5,140 nucleotides of DNA, taken from contig DUGS01000074.1 of assembly GCA_013331265.1 (NCBI GenBank), positions 735-5,874 of the forward strand, given 5' to 3'. The notes below the pieces were generated by a model, which was not told the origin of the DNA, made no database searches, and saw only the letters and a program-made list of their open reading frames with translations. Both the position numbers and the translations under genes were made by a program. Positions 1 to 4,935 of the stretch are shown in pieces; the stretch's first letter is position 1, and every line of letters begins with the position of its first letter. The stretch is from Methanosarcina sp. (lineage in GTDB: Archaea > Halobacteriota > Methanosarcinia > Methanosarcinales > Methanosarcinaceae).

Positions 1-786
1 TCCGTCAGGTTTTCCCCAGAAGTTCCCGCCGATATAGGGACCGCCTGCAATGTTCGTTCCCGCGGTTTTTTCAGTACTGTATGTATTTCCTGTTCCGTTT
101 TTAATTTCTCCATTCACGGTATTAACAAAGTAGTTATTGTAAAAGAGATTGTTATCACTCCTTGGACACACATAAAGCCCGCTAACGCCGTTTGAAGTAA
201 CAGTGTTGCCTGAGATTGTGTTACCATCAGAATTACCCAGATGGACGCCCCGTCCTTTATTGTCAGCAGCCGTGTTTCCAGAGATTATATTATCGTTTGA
301 GGTTGCAAGCACAATCCCGTAATCTCCATTGTTTGTAACCTTATTGTTTGAGATAGTGCTGCTTTTAGAACTCAGAAGATAAATTCCATAACCATTGTTT
401 GAAAGTACATTGCTCTCAATGACACAGTTACTGCACCCGGATAACTGGATACCTGCATAGCTGGATTTTGTCCCTGTTATCTTAAGCCCGTTAACTTTCA
501 CGGAATCCGCCTTCACGGAAAGTGCATGGGCGCTTGAACTCATGGCTTTGATGATTGTGTTCTCAGGATTTCCGGATTCGGACCTGATTACCAGATTGTC
601 TGTACTGATTACAATATTTTCAGTATAGGTTCCGGGTTGAATGACAATTTCATCGCCTGAAGTTGCGTTGTTTACTGCTGTCTGTATCGAATCTCCCGGC
701 TGGACTACAATTTCAGCTGCAGTCACGAGACCCGAACCTGAAATCAGGATAAAAATAGCTGCCAATAACGTAATTAACCTGTTTAT
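1..786 (-). CDS. Exported NosD-like parallel beta-helix (PbH1 repeat) protein, N-terminal part, cut by the window edge
   Basis: This frame is open for 262 codons from 786 to the window edge. Residues 2-24 form a signal peptide: a short basic n-region (NR), a hydrophobic core (LITLLAAIFILI) and a small-residue cleavage region (VTAA). Residues 25-60 are the usual NosD/pectate-lyase-like opening (VVQPGDSIQTAVNNA, then IVIQPGTYTENIVI). Residues about 112-220 hold at least four beta-helix coils of 22-24 residues with the SNN-GYGIYL and N-ISGNT pattern. The segment at 243-257 (GTNIAGGPYIGGNFW) is typical of the end of a NosD-like domain in Methanosarcina surface proteins, so other extracellular domains may follow outside the window. 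The protein is probably secreted or bound to the cell surface; its substrate cannot be told from the sequence. The start is odd: no ATG, GTG or TTG lies between the upstream in-frame stop and residue 7. A GGGGG Shine-Dalgarno points to ATA at 786-784, and the only nearby canonical option is TTG at 765, which would remove the basic n-region. Family assignment is firm; the start is uncertain. Confidence 0.88.
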   Translation of the reverse strand, partial: MNRLITLLAAIFILISGSGLVTAAEIVVQPGDSIQTAVNNATSGDEIVIQPGTYTENIVISTDNLVIRSESGNPENTIIKAMSSSAHALSVKADSVKVNGLKITGTKSSYAGIQLSGCSNCVIESNVLSNNGYGIYLLSSKSSTISNNKVTNNGDYGIVLATSNDNIISGNTAADNKGRGVHLGNSDGNTISGNTVTSNGVSGLYVCPRSDNNLFYNNYFVNTVNGEIKNGTGNTYSTEKTAGTNIAGGPYIGGNFWGKPDG

Positions 787-798
787 TTGGATTCCCCC
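784..798 (-). promoter_or_regulatory. Shine-Dalgarno pointing to an ATA start triplet (beta-helix gene)
   Basis: On the minus strand GGGGG (798-794) is followed by 7 bases (aatccaa) and then ATA (786-784), which is in frame with the signal peptide. An in-frame TGA lies seven codons upstream, so translation cannot begin much earlier. The geometry is that of a normal archaeal start with ATA where ATG is expected. Confidence 0.6.
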
Positions 799-844
799 GT
801 AAATTCAGGAGAGTATGGATCAATACTTCTGTAATTTAATGGGG

Positions 845-854
845 ATTTATAATA
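845..854 (-). promoter_or_regulatory. Putative TATA box of the beta-helix gene
   Basis: The minus strand reads TATTATAAAT here, about 60 bases before the proposed start. An archaeal start site some 25 bases downstream (near 820) would leave a leader of about 35 bases carrying the GGGGG Shine-Dalgarno. The surroundings are AT-rich, so a chance match is possible. Confidence 0.4.
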
Positions 855-1240
855 TGCAATATAAGTATATTGGTATAACTAAATATTAATAAAAAGATAT
901 TTTATGGTGTAATACTATTACGAAAAACATTATCAAGATTTATACATTAAGCTTCCCTGAAAAAAGTACAGTTTTTATGCAGATTATTCATTATAAATTT
1001 TTTGTTTCGAGCTCATGTTACTGTTTTTTTGCTATTCTGGGGCTTAAATTATTTATTTAGTATTTCACTGACTGTTGGGGCTCATATTCTTTAATTTTTA
1101 ATAACTGGCAATTACTCCCTTCAGATATTACGAGATTCAATAGTCTTATGAAAATTTTTACAGGCAATATTGAGTCGCCAGGTAAATTTTTTGGATGAAG
1201 TCTAACTTACGGTTTAACTTTTTCATTTCCTGATTCTGAA
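855..1240. other. AT-rich intergenic spacer with no gene seen
   Basis: I read both strands and found no coding frame with a credible start, Shine-Dalgarno and protein-like composition. The longest plus-strand frame I noticed from an ATG (978) is 27 codons and has no ribosome-binding site. The stretch separates the DUF1328 terminator from the promoter of the beta-helix gene. I see no RNA gene or mobile-element ends. Confidence 0.6.
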
Positions 1241-1307
1241 TATAAAAAAGAAATATGGACACAAAAATGTTTTACAAAAATGTTTTACAAAAATGTTTTA
1301 TGTCCAT
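1241..1307 (-). terminator. Hairpin terminator downstream of the DUF1328 gene, with repeats in the loop
   Basis: ATGGACA (1255-1261) and TGTCCAT (1301-1307) are perfect inverted arms. After a one-base mismatch the stem could continue with four A-T pairs. On the minus strand the hairpin is followed by a T-rich run (TTTCTTTTTTA, 1253-1243), the shape of an intrinsic terminator, beginning 38 bases beyond the DUF1328 stop. The loop is long and consists of three copies of a 13-bp repeat. Confidence 0.55.
1261..1299. repeat. Perfect 3 x 13-bp tandem repeat
   Basis: The unit acaaaaatgtttt occurs three times without mismatch at 1261-1273, 1274-1286 and 1287-1299. Each unit is nearly self-complementary (ACA...TGT around an A-rich centre). 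The array lies exactly between the two arms of an inverted repeat and is probably a slippage-prone microsatellite-like element in the 3' region of DUF1328. Confidence 0.9.
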
Positions 1308-1344
1308 CTTTTACCTTTTAACCCTGTTATGATACGGGATACCG

Positions 1345-1500
1345 TCACAAAAATAGCGAAATTATCGCAAGTACAATAAAGATTATAACAAGCCACTTTG
1401 CGATATTCATGGATAAGCCGGCAATTCCCCTTGCACCTAAAATATATGCAACCAGTGCCAGAATTAAAAATATTATTGCAAGTCCAATCAAATCTGGTAT
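1345..1500 (-). CDS. DUF1328 family small membrane protein (51 aa)
   Basis: The frame encodes 51 residues and ends with TGA at 1347-1345. It has two hydrophobic segments, about residues 4-21 (LIGLAIIFLILALVAYIL) and 35-51 (KWLVIIFIVLAIISLFL). They are joined by the loop GARGIAGLSMNIA, which matches the DUF1328 layout known from bacteria and archaea (glycine-rich loop with a G-IAG motif between two membrane helices, total 50-60 aa). It should sit in the cytoplasmic membrane; the function of the family is unknown, though some members are associated with stress. The start is unusual: a GGGGGAG Shine-Dalgarno lies six bases before ATA (1500-1498) and an in-frame TAA lies two codons upstream. The only other start is TTG at 1491, 15 bases from the Shine-Dalgarno, which would remove three residues. 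It stands alone, with its own promoter and terminator. Confidence 0.8.
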   Translation of the reverse strand: MPDLIGLAIIFLILALVAYILGARGIAGLSMNIAKWLVIIFIVLAIISLFL

Positions 1501-1513
1501 ATTTTACTCCCCC
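1498..1513 (-). promoter_or_regulatory. Strong Shine-Dalgarno pointing to an ATA start triplet (DUF1328)
   Basis: The minus strand reads GGGGGAG (1513-1507), then taaaat, then ATA (1500-1498) followed by the DUF1328 frame. The spacing of six bases is optimal for ATA and too long for the downstream TTG at 1491. This is the second ATA start candidate in the window. Confidence 0.6.
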
Positions 1514-1553
1514 TCTGGTTGTTTAAATATTAAATTCATATTTAAATTATAGC

Positions 1554-1562
1554 TATTTATAA
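1554..1562 (-). promoter_or_regulatory. Putative TATA box of the DUF1328 gene
   Basis: The minus strand reads TTATAAATA about 55 bases upstream of the start. Initiation about 25 bases on (near 1530) gives a leader of roughly 30 bases that includes the Shine-Dalgarno. The region is very AT-rich, so the exact box is uncertain. Confidence 0.4.
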
Positions 1563-1787
1563 TTTAACTGTCAAATTAAATAACTTTTAAATAAACTGGA
1601 ATGTCTTTTTCATGTTTGTTTTTTGAAATATATCAGCGAGAAAAGCTCTTTATTCCTTATTGTATCCATATCTTACATTTTTTAATATAAATAATTTTGA
1701 AAATGTCTATTGACTTTAATATAAAAAAATTTGAGAAACCTGGCGTCTTTGTAATGTCAGATCAGAAGAAATTGGATAAAATATAAG
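1563..1787. other. AT-rich spacer with no convincing gene
   Basis: This is the left part of the spacer between DUF1328 and the zinc-ribbon operon. It holds one plus-strand frame of 27 codons (1703-1786, starting MSIDFNIKKF) without a Shine-Dalgarno. Two TATA-like plus-strand motifs (around 1683-1693 and 1714-1726) precede the hairpin at 1804-1824. A short plus-strand transcript is possible but unproven. Confidence 0.45.
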
Positions 1788-1832
1788 AAAAAAATAGAAA
1801 TCCGGGTCAAACATGTATGGACCCATTTTTTT
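1788..1832. terminator. Bidirectional hairpin terminator after the zinc-ribbon operon
   Basis: GGGTC (1804-1808) pairs with GACCC (1820-1824) around an 11-base loop. A run of seven T follows on each strand: 1826-1832 on the plus strand, directly after the stem, and 1794-1788 on the minus strand, nine bases after it. For the minus-strand operon, which stops at 1862, this is the natural 3' end. The plus-strand geometry is even tighter, although no well-supported plus-strand gene is seen. Confidence 0.55.
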
Positions 1833-1861
1833 AGTTAATATGGCTCATCGAATTAGAGACA

Positions 1862-2542
1862 TCAATTTAACTTTGTTCCACATTCTCCGCAGAACCTTGT
1901 GCCAATGGATACTTTGTTCCCACAGCTCGGGCATTTTGTGAGGGCAAGGGATGCTCCGCAGTTATTGCAGAATTTTCCTTCACCTGAGGGCTTGCCGCAC
2001 TCCGGGCATAAAGTCTGCCTTCTTTCTATCTTGCCTTTGAATACACTTGTTTTCTCGGCTTTTTCCCTCATTTCATCTACCATACGTTCTGCTCTTATTG
2101 CAGTCAGCTCAACGTTTTCTCTTGGTGCACATTCAACGCAGAGATTGTCCTGCTCGTTCCAGTCTGCTTCACAGACATAGTGTTTGCATCTCGGGCACCT
2201 CAGGAAATGTTCTTTTGCTTCGTTCTGGGCGGTTTCAAAGGCATCTTCCCACTCTTTACGCCATTCAGGAGACATTCCCTGCATGCGGTCATTGAGGATA
2301 TCCACTCCTCTTTCGATTGCATTCCCAACGTGATATTGGCCTACAAGGTCAGAGCCTGCAGAGAGTGCTCTTCCAACCATTCCAAACAGTCCTGTTTTTC
2401 TGTATGTCCTGGATTCTATGAACCTTGTTTTGTAGCCGTCCTGGCAGATATCACAGTAGAAAGTGAACTGGAAACCTGATTCAGAACTGTTGTCTTCGTA
2501 GTTTCTTGTAAAAGGCTGGAGTTGTGACTTTTGGGATCCCAT
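1862..2542 (-). CDS. Multi-zinc-ribbon protein (226 aa), second gene of a two-gene operon
   Basis: I do not know a named function. The protein has three parts. Residues 24-140 hold a CxxC at 30/33, a glycine-rich segment (51-80, GLFGMVGRALSAGSDLVG), a helical acidic stretch (92-112, PEWRKEWEDAFETAQNEAKEH) and then CPRC (116/119), C124 and CVEC (135/138). The two distant CxxC pairs may complete one metal site around the insertion. Residues 141-175 are a charged, probably helical linker. The C-terminus has two classical zinc ribbons: C179/C182 with C192/C195, and C204/C207 with C218/C221. There is no signal peptide or clear membrane helix, so it is probably cytoplasmic; zinc ribbons of this type bind nucleic acid or protein. 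ATG at 2542 is set by AGGTGAG four to ten bases upstream. The preceding gene ends four bases before the start, and its TGA lies inside this Shine-Dalgarno, so the two are probably translationally coupled. Confidence 0.85.
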   Translation of the reverse strand: MGSQKSQLQPFTRNYEDNSSESGFQFTFYCDICQDGYKTRFIESRTYRKTGLFGMVGRALSAGSDLVGQYHVGNAIERGVDILNDRMQGMSPEWRKEWEDAFETAQNEAKEHFLRCPRCKHYVCEADWNEQDNLCVECAPRENVELTAIRAERMVDEMREKAEKTSVFKGKIERRQTLCPECGKPSGEGKFCNNCGASLALTKCPSCGNKVSIGTRFCGECGTKLN

Positions 2543-2545
2543 TTT

Positions 2546-2552
2546 CTCACCT
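2546..2552 (-). promoter_or_regulatory. Shine-Dalgarno overlapping the stop codon of the upstream gene
   Basis: The minus strand reads AGGTGAG (2552-2546), aaa, ATG (2542). The TGA at 2549-2547 within it is the stop codon of the 109-residue zinc-ribbon gene. A ribosome finishing the first gene therefore stops on the ribosome-binding site of the second, a standard arrangement for coupled translation. Confidence 0.8.
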
Positions 2553-2876
2553 TAGCGATTTGCCGCATTTGATACAATTTTTGCTTGCAGGGGATTGCTC
2601 GGCCCTGCATTTGGGGTTTGGGCAGACAATAATAATTGGGGTACCGCAATTGCCGCATTTGTCCCCCAGAAAAGTCTCCTTTCCGCAGCTTTTACATATG
2701 CTCCACAGTAAAATGCCGCAGTGGCCGCAGACCTTTGCACCGTCCTCAAGAGGATATCTGCATATAGGGCATCTCATGGGCCCGAGTGGGTTCTCCTGTG
2801 TACAGAACGGGCAGAAGTTAGAATCACGTGCGATCAATTTACCGCAGTATTTACACGGATGTTTATAGCTGGCCAT
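2547..2876 (-). CDS. Four-zinc-ribbon micro-protein (109 aa), first gene of the operon
   Basis: The protein is almost entirely metal sites: 16 cysteines in 109 residues, arranged as eight knuckles. They fall into four successive ribbons: C8/C11 with C22/C25, C36/C39 with C50/C53, C61/C64 with C74/C77, and C85/C90 with C101/C104. The last ribbon begins with a wider CPNPKC knuckle. The pattern CxxCG...FCxxC is that of the double-zinc-ribbon (DZR/zinc-ribbon) families; there is no other domain, signal peptide or membrane segment. Such proteins act as nucleic-acid or protein adaptors, but a specific role cannot be read here. ATG at 2876 has GGGGTGA six bases upstream and a TATA box further up, so this is the promoter-proximal gene. 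The partner downstream carries related C-terminal ribbons, which suggests that the two work together (inference). Confidence 0.85.
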   Translation of the reverse strand: MASYKHPCKYCGKLIARDSNFCPFCTQENPLGPMRCPICRYPLEDGAKVCGHCGILLWSICKSCGKETFLGDKCGNCGTPIIIVCPNPKCRAEQSPASKNCIKCGKSLR

Positions 2877-2917
2877 CTTTCTTCACCCCTTTTTAATTTT
2901 AGATTTGCCTGGAAGAA

Positions 2918-2934
2918 GTCCGGACAAATATACA
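2918..2934 (-). promoter_or_regulatory. Promoter of the zinc-ribbon operon with a palindrome beside the TATA box
   Basis: The minus strand has TGTATATTT (2934-2926), a good archaeal TATA element. It predicts initiation near 2903 and a leader of about 27 bases with the Shine-Dalgarno GGGGTGA at 2889-2883. Directly downstream of the box is the perfect 8-bp palindrome GTCCGGAC (2918-2925). It stands out in AT-rich DNA and lies where a repressor would block initiation; the operator role is inference. Confidence 0.5.
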
Positions 2935-3067
2935 ATTAGTAATTATTGTATTGTAGTTTTTGAAATTTCCGGTATTGAACTGTAAAGCCAGGGATATCAA
3001 AAAAATGAGTACTTAATTTTGTTAAAGGCTGAATATCCAGGAAAAAAATGCGCTTCATAATCTTATT

Positions 3068-3484
3068 GTGAGAATTGATGTTCTAAAAGAGCCTGTTTTA
3101 TCTTTAGTATTTATTTTCATGTTTTTCATGCTCGACGAAGGAGAGCGGCCTTCTCAAAAAGTTAAAATAAAGTTACAGTGCAAAAGTAATGTCAAAAACC
3201 TATTAAAAGGCAGAAAGCCGAAACAAATACTACCAGGGATACTTTTTCCGTATTTATTTCATATTTACTACTTTTCAAGTCCTTTTTCTTCATATTACTA
3301 TCCGCTTCCTCCTGCTTTTTTTGCAGGGCCGCCAGACAAGCTGGCGGGGAATTCACATGTAACTGCGAATTTAAAACCGGTTTTTGGGATTAAGGAAAAT
3401 TATTACCTCGGACTGGAGGATATTTCTTCAAATTATTGTTTCTCTTATGCGATATCTGTTTGCTGGATGTTTCTTCTTTCCTAG
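3068..3484 (+). CDS. Doubtful hypothetical ORF (138 aa)
   Basis: The frame starts with GTG, has no Shine-Dalgarno or clear TATA box in front, and stops with TAG. It is the only long frame on the plus strand that does not shadow a gene. The product would have a hydrophobic N-terminal segment (residues 10-22), a basic middle (32-53), an aromatic- and proline-rich stretch (59-85) and a hydrophobic C-terminus (125-137). I recognise no family. A stop-free run of this length is unexpected by chance in AT-rich DNA (rough estimate, not computed precisely), which argues for a gene or gene relic. Missing initiation signals, odd composition and an internal hairpin pair argue against. Treat as unproven. 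Confidence 0.22.
   Translation: MRIDVLKEPVLSLVFIFMFFMLDEGERPSQKVKIKLQCKSNVKNLLKGRKPKQILPGILFPYLFHIYYFSSPFSSYYYPLPPAFFAGPPDKLAGNSHVTANLKPVFGIKENYYLGLEDISSNYCFSYAISVCWMFLLS
3192..3293 (-). CDS. Doubtful small ORF (33 aa) with a membrane-like C-terminus
   Basis: ATG at 3293 opens 33 codons ending in TGA. The product is basic and polar at first (MKKKDLKSSKYEINTEK) and then hydrophobic to the end (VSLVVFVSAFCLLIGF), like a single-span micro-protein or the signal-anchor start of a broken secreted protein. AGGAGG (3313-3308) lies upstream, but 14 bases from the ATG, which is too far for a normal site, and it overlaps a hairpin. It runs antisense to the doubtful plus-strand ORF. Reading the two other frames after the stop did not recover a continuation. 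Confidence 0.2.
   Translation of the reverse strand: MKKKDLKSSKYEINTEKVSLVVFVSAFCLLIGF
3311..3347. repeat. Two adjacent perfect hairpins
   Basis: CCTGC (3311-3315) pairs with GCAGG (3323-3327) around a T7 loop. One base further, CCGCCAG (3329-3335) pairs with CTGGCGG (3341-3347) around ACAAG. It is the most GC-rich spot in the surrounding 700 bases. It could be a dispersed palindromic element or part of a structured RNA; no function can be assigned. Confidence 0.6.
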
Positions 3485-3632
3485 CAGGCGGCCTCACTAC
3501 TTCTGCAAAAGGAAAAAATTACTGAAGAATTCCTTCCTTAATCCAAAATAAGTTAGCAAATCAATAAGGGGATTACCAAATCAGTTAATTAGAGAAATAA
3601 CTAAGAGGCTACTGAAATTAGTAAATAAATTA

Positions 3633-3661
3633 CCGGAAGGATTACTGCATAATCCTTCTGG
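3633..3661 (-). terminator. Hairpin at the 3' end of the DUF1015 gene that includes its stop codon
   Basis: Nine perfect pairs join 3636-3644 with 3650-3658 around a five-base loop, extended by two more pairs (3633-3634 with 3660-3661) after one mismatch. The TAA of the DUF1015 gene (3644-3642) is within the stem. On the minus strand the hairpin is followed by a T-rich but not pure run (taatttatttac). It probably serves as terminator or 3'-end stabiliser. Confidence 0.6.
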
Positions 3662-4835
3662 CTTCAATATAATACCTTTTCTCGTTTTCCTTTCCAAGAG
3701 AAAAGGATTTTCTTGGGAGAATTCCCTTCTTTTTTATAAGAGCAAAGAACTCGCTTCTTTTTAAAGAGGGAAGGAAAAAACCAATACTTTGAGGCTCTTT
3801 TCCAAGTTTCTCAACGACTTCCGGGTCGTGTTCGTATTCAACCACATAATCGTCAATAATTTCATCAAGAGTTTCAACCTCAAGGTCATGCGCGGGATCA
3901 TCAAGGATAAGGACACCACATCTGTCTTTTGTAATAAACCCAATTGAGTGGCCGGTTTCCGGGTTTTCAGTATATTGAGCAGTTGAATTGCAGGACGGAA
4001 ATTCTACTATTCTTGCATCAAACCTTTTAAGCAGTTCCTCAGGGTCCATCCCTCTTACAAGCCTGTGAATCGGCTCAAAGGTAAGCCCAGGGTCATGAAT
4101 ATTTACAAGCTCAACGAGTGCGTATCTGGCAGGATGGTCGGCCGGAACTGTCCCTTTGATTTTGTCCCAGAAACTCTTTGCTGCAGCAAGGCTGTGGTTT
4201 CCGTCGCCAACAAGAAGGGTTCCAAGGGATTCAATCTTTTTTGAAATTTCTTCAAGCGTATTTTTATCACTGATCTTAAAGCCCTTAATATGCCCGCCGT
4301 CTTCTATCAGGTCAAAATCGTATATCTTATCCCCTTCATAAACAGGACCTGCTGTGTTTCGAGGGATAACGGAAAAGTTAGGGTCATCGTATAAAACAAG
4401 GACATGAGTAAGCTCAAGTTCTGCATTTTCTCTTATCTTAACCCTTGCAGGAAGCCTTTCTTTGATTGTTTTTTCAGTTGGCCTGATAAAAGAGTCAGTT
4501 CCGTTGTACTCGTACCCTTCCAGATCGACTGCTACAACAAGGCCTGTCCTTTCCTTTCCGGAAACAGTACGCTTTACAAGAATAAAGCAGGGACCATGGT
4601 CAATAAGGACATCTCTATAACTGCACATTGCTTTATGAATATTATCTACCCTTTTTTCATCTAAAGGAAGATATATTTCTGGATAAATTAAATTAAGAGT
4701 AGAAGGAGTATCTCCAACAAAATCTTCAACTCTTTTCCAGTAATCTATGTCCTGAGTATGCTGGTCACAGGCAATTACTGCCCATTCTTTCCAGTTAGCC
4801 TCTGGAAGAAGAATGTGAGGAACGTGTAATATCAT
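3642..4835 (-). CDS. DUF1015 family protein (397 aa), full length
   Basis: The sequence is recognisable as DUF1015 (COG4198), a conserved family of about 400 residues in archaea and bacteria without an established general function. Visible landmarks are the N-terminal ILLPEANWKEWAVIACDQHTQD (8-29), the RPTEKT segment (118-123), the signature GDGNHSLAAAK (210-220), and the C-terminal LPRKSFSLGKE...KRYYIEARRI (373-395). The signature resembles the DGxHR-type motif of the ParB/sulfiredoxin-like superfamily, some of whose members bind or transfer phosphate; with serine after histidine it differs from that motif, so an enzymatic role is only inference. No signal peptide or membrane helix is seen, so it is cytoplasmic. 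I chose ATG at 4835 rather than the in-frame TTG at 4946. The extra 37 residues do not look like the family, a TATA box lies within that extension, and family members begin close to this methionine. No Shine-Dalgarno precedes the ATG. Confidence 0.9.
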   Translation of the reverse strand: MILHVPHILLPEANWKEWAVIACDQHTQDIDYWKRVEDFVGDTPSTLNLIYPEIYLPLDEKRVDNIHKAMCSYRDVLIDHGPCFILVKRTVSGKERTGLVVAVDLEGYEYNGTDSFIRPTEKTIKERLPARVKIRENAELELTHVLVLYDDPNFSVIPRNTAGPVYEGDKIYDFDLIEDGGHIKGFKISDKNTLEEISKKIESLGTLLVGDGNHSLAAAKSFWDKIKGTVPADHPARYALVELVNIHDPGLTFEPIHRLVRGMDPEELLKRFDARIVEFPSCNSTAQYTENPETGHSIGFITKDRCGVLILDDPAHDLEVETLDEIIDDYVVEYEHDPEVVEKLGKEPQSIGFFLPSLKRSEFFALIKKKGILPRKSFSLGKENEKRYYIEARRIMQ

Positions 4836-4857
4836 GGTTATTAAAAAATAAAGAGTA

Positions 4858-4865
4858 GATATAAA
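4858..4865 (-). promoter_or_regulatory. TATA box of the DUF1015 gene; leaderless or near-leaderless start expected
   Basis: The minus strand reads TTTATATC with its centre about 26 bases before ATG 4835, the usual archaeal distance from TATA box to transcription start. Transcription would thus start at or within a few bases of the ATG. This agrees with the lack of a Shine-Dalgarno before that codon. Confidence 0.6.
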
Positions 4866-4883
4866 GATTTCTAAACTTCTTAC

Positions 4884-4935
4884 CTGGAAATCTTTTCTGG
4901 AAACCTTATTTGGAAGCTTTATTTGTAAGCTAGAA
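4884..4935. repeat. Degenerate 13-bp direct repeats upstream of the DUF1015 promoter
   Basis: On the plus strand CTGGAAA (4884), CTGGAAA (4897), TTGGAAG (4910) and TTGTAAG (4923) recur at exactly 13-base steps, each followed by a CTTT- or CTA-like tail. The array begins 19 bases upstream of the TATA box, where archaeal activators or repressors often bind. It ends at an 8-bp palindrome, ACCCGGGT (4935-4942). Confidence 0.55.

Larger units (their letters stand above)
2942..3632. other. Long stretch without a convincing gene
   Basis: This gap of about 700 bases lies upstream of the zinc-ribbon operon and downstream of DUF1015. It contains a 138-codon plus-strand frame (3068-3484), a 33-codon minus-strand frame (3192-3293) and a compact GC-rich double hairpin (3311-3347), all of uncertain meaning. 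The right part (3485-3632) is AT-rich and shows nothing recognisable. It may be a decayed gene or an insertion remnant, but no terminal repeats or transposase fragments were seen. Confidence 0.5.

Noticed and set aside
978..1061. 27-codon plus-strand frame starting MQIIHYKFF
   Set aside because: No Shine-Dalgarno, no promoter at suitable distance and composition typical of AT-rich spacer.
1261..1299. CRISPR-like array
   Set aside because: The 13-bp units are directly contiguous without spacers, so this is a simple tandem repeat.
1899..2479. Overlapping plus-strand frames of 82-99 codons opposite the 226-residue zinc-ribbon gene
   Set aside because: They are antisense shadows of a gene with clear cysteine motifs and a Shine-Dalgarno; the products have no domain character.
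2524..2939. Plus-strand frames of 72-114 codons and alternative minus-strand frames over the 109-residue zinc-ribbon gene
   Set aside because: They are shadows in other frames of a gene fixed by 16 patterned cysteines, an SD and operon coupling.
3761..4664. Short frames on both strands inside DUF1015 (60-86 codons)
   Set aside because: They lie entirely within a well-supported conserved gene and have no independent signals.
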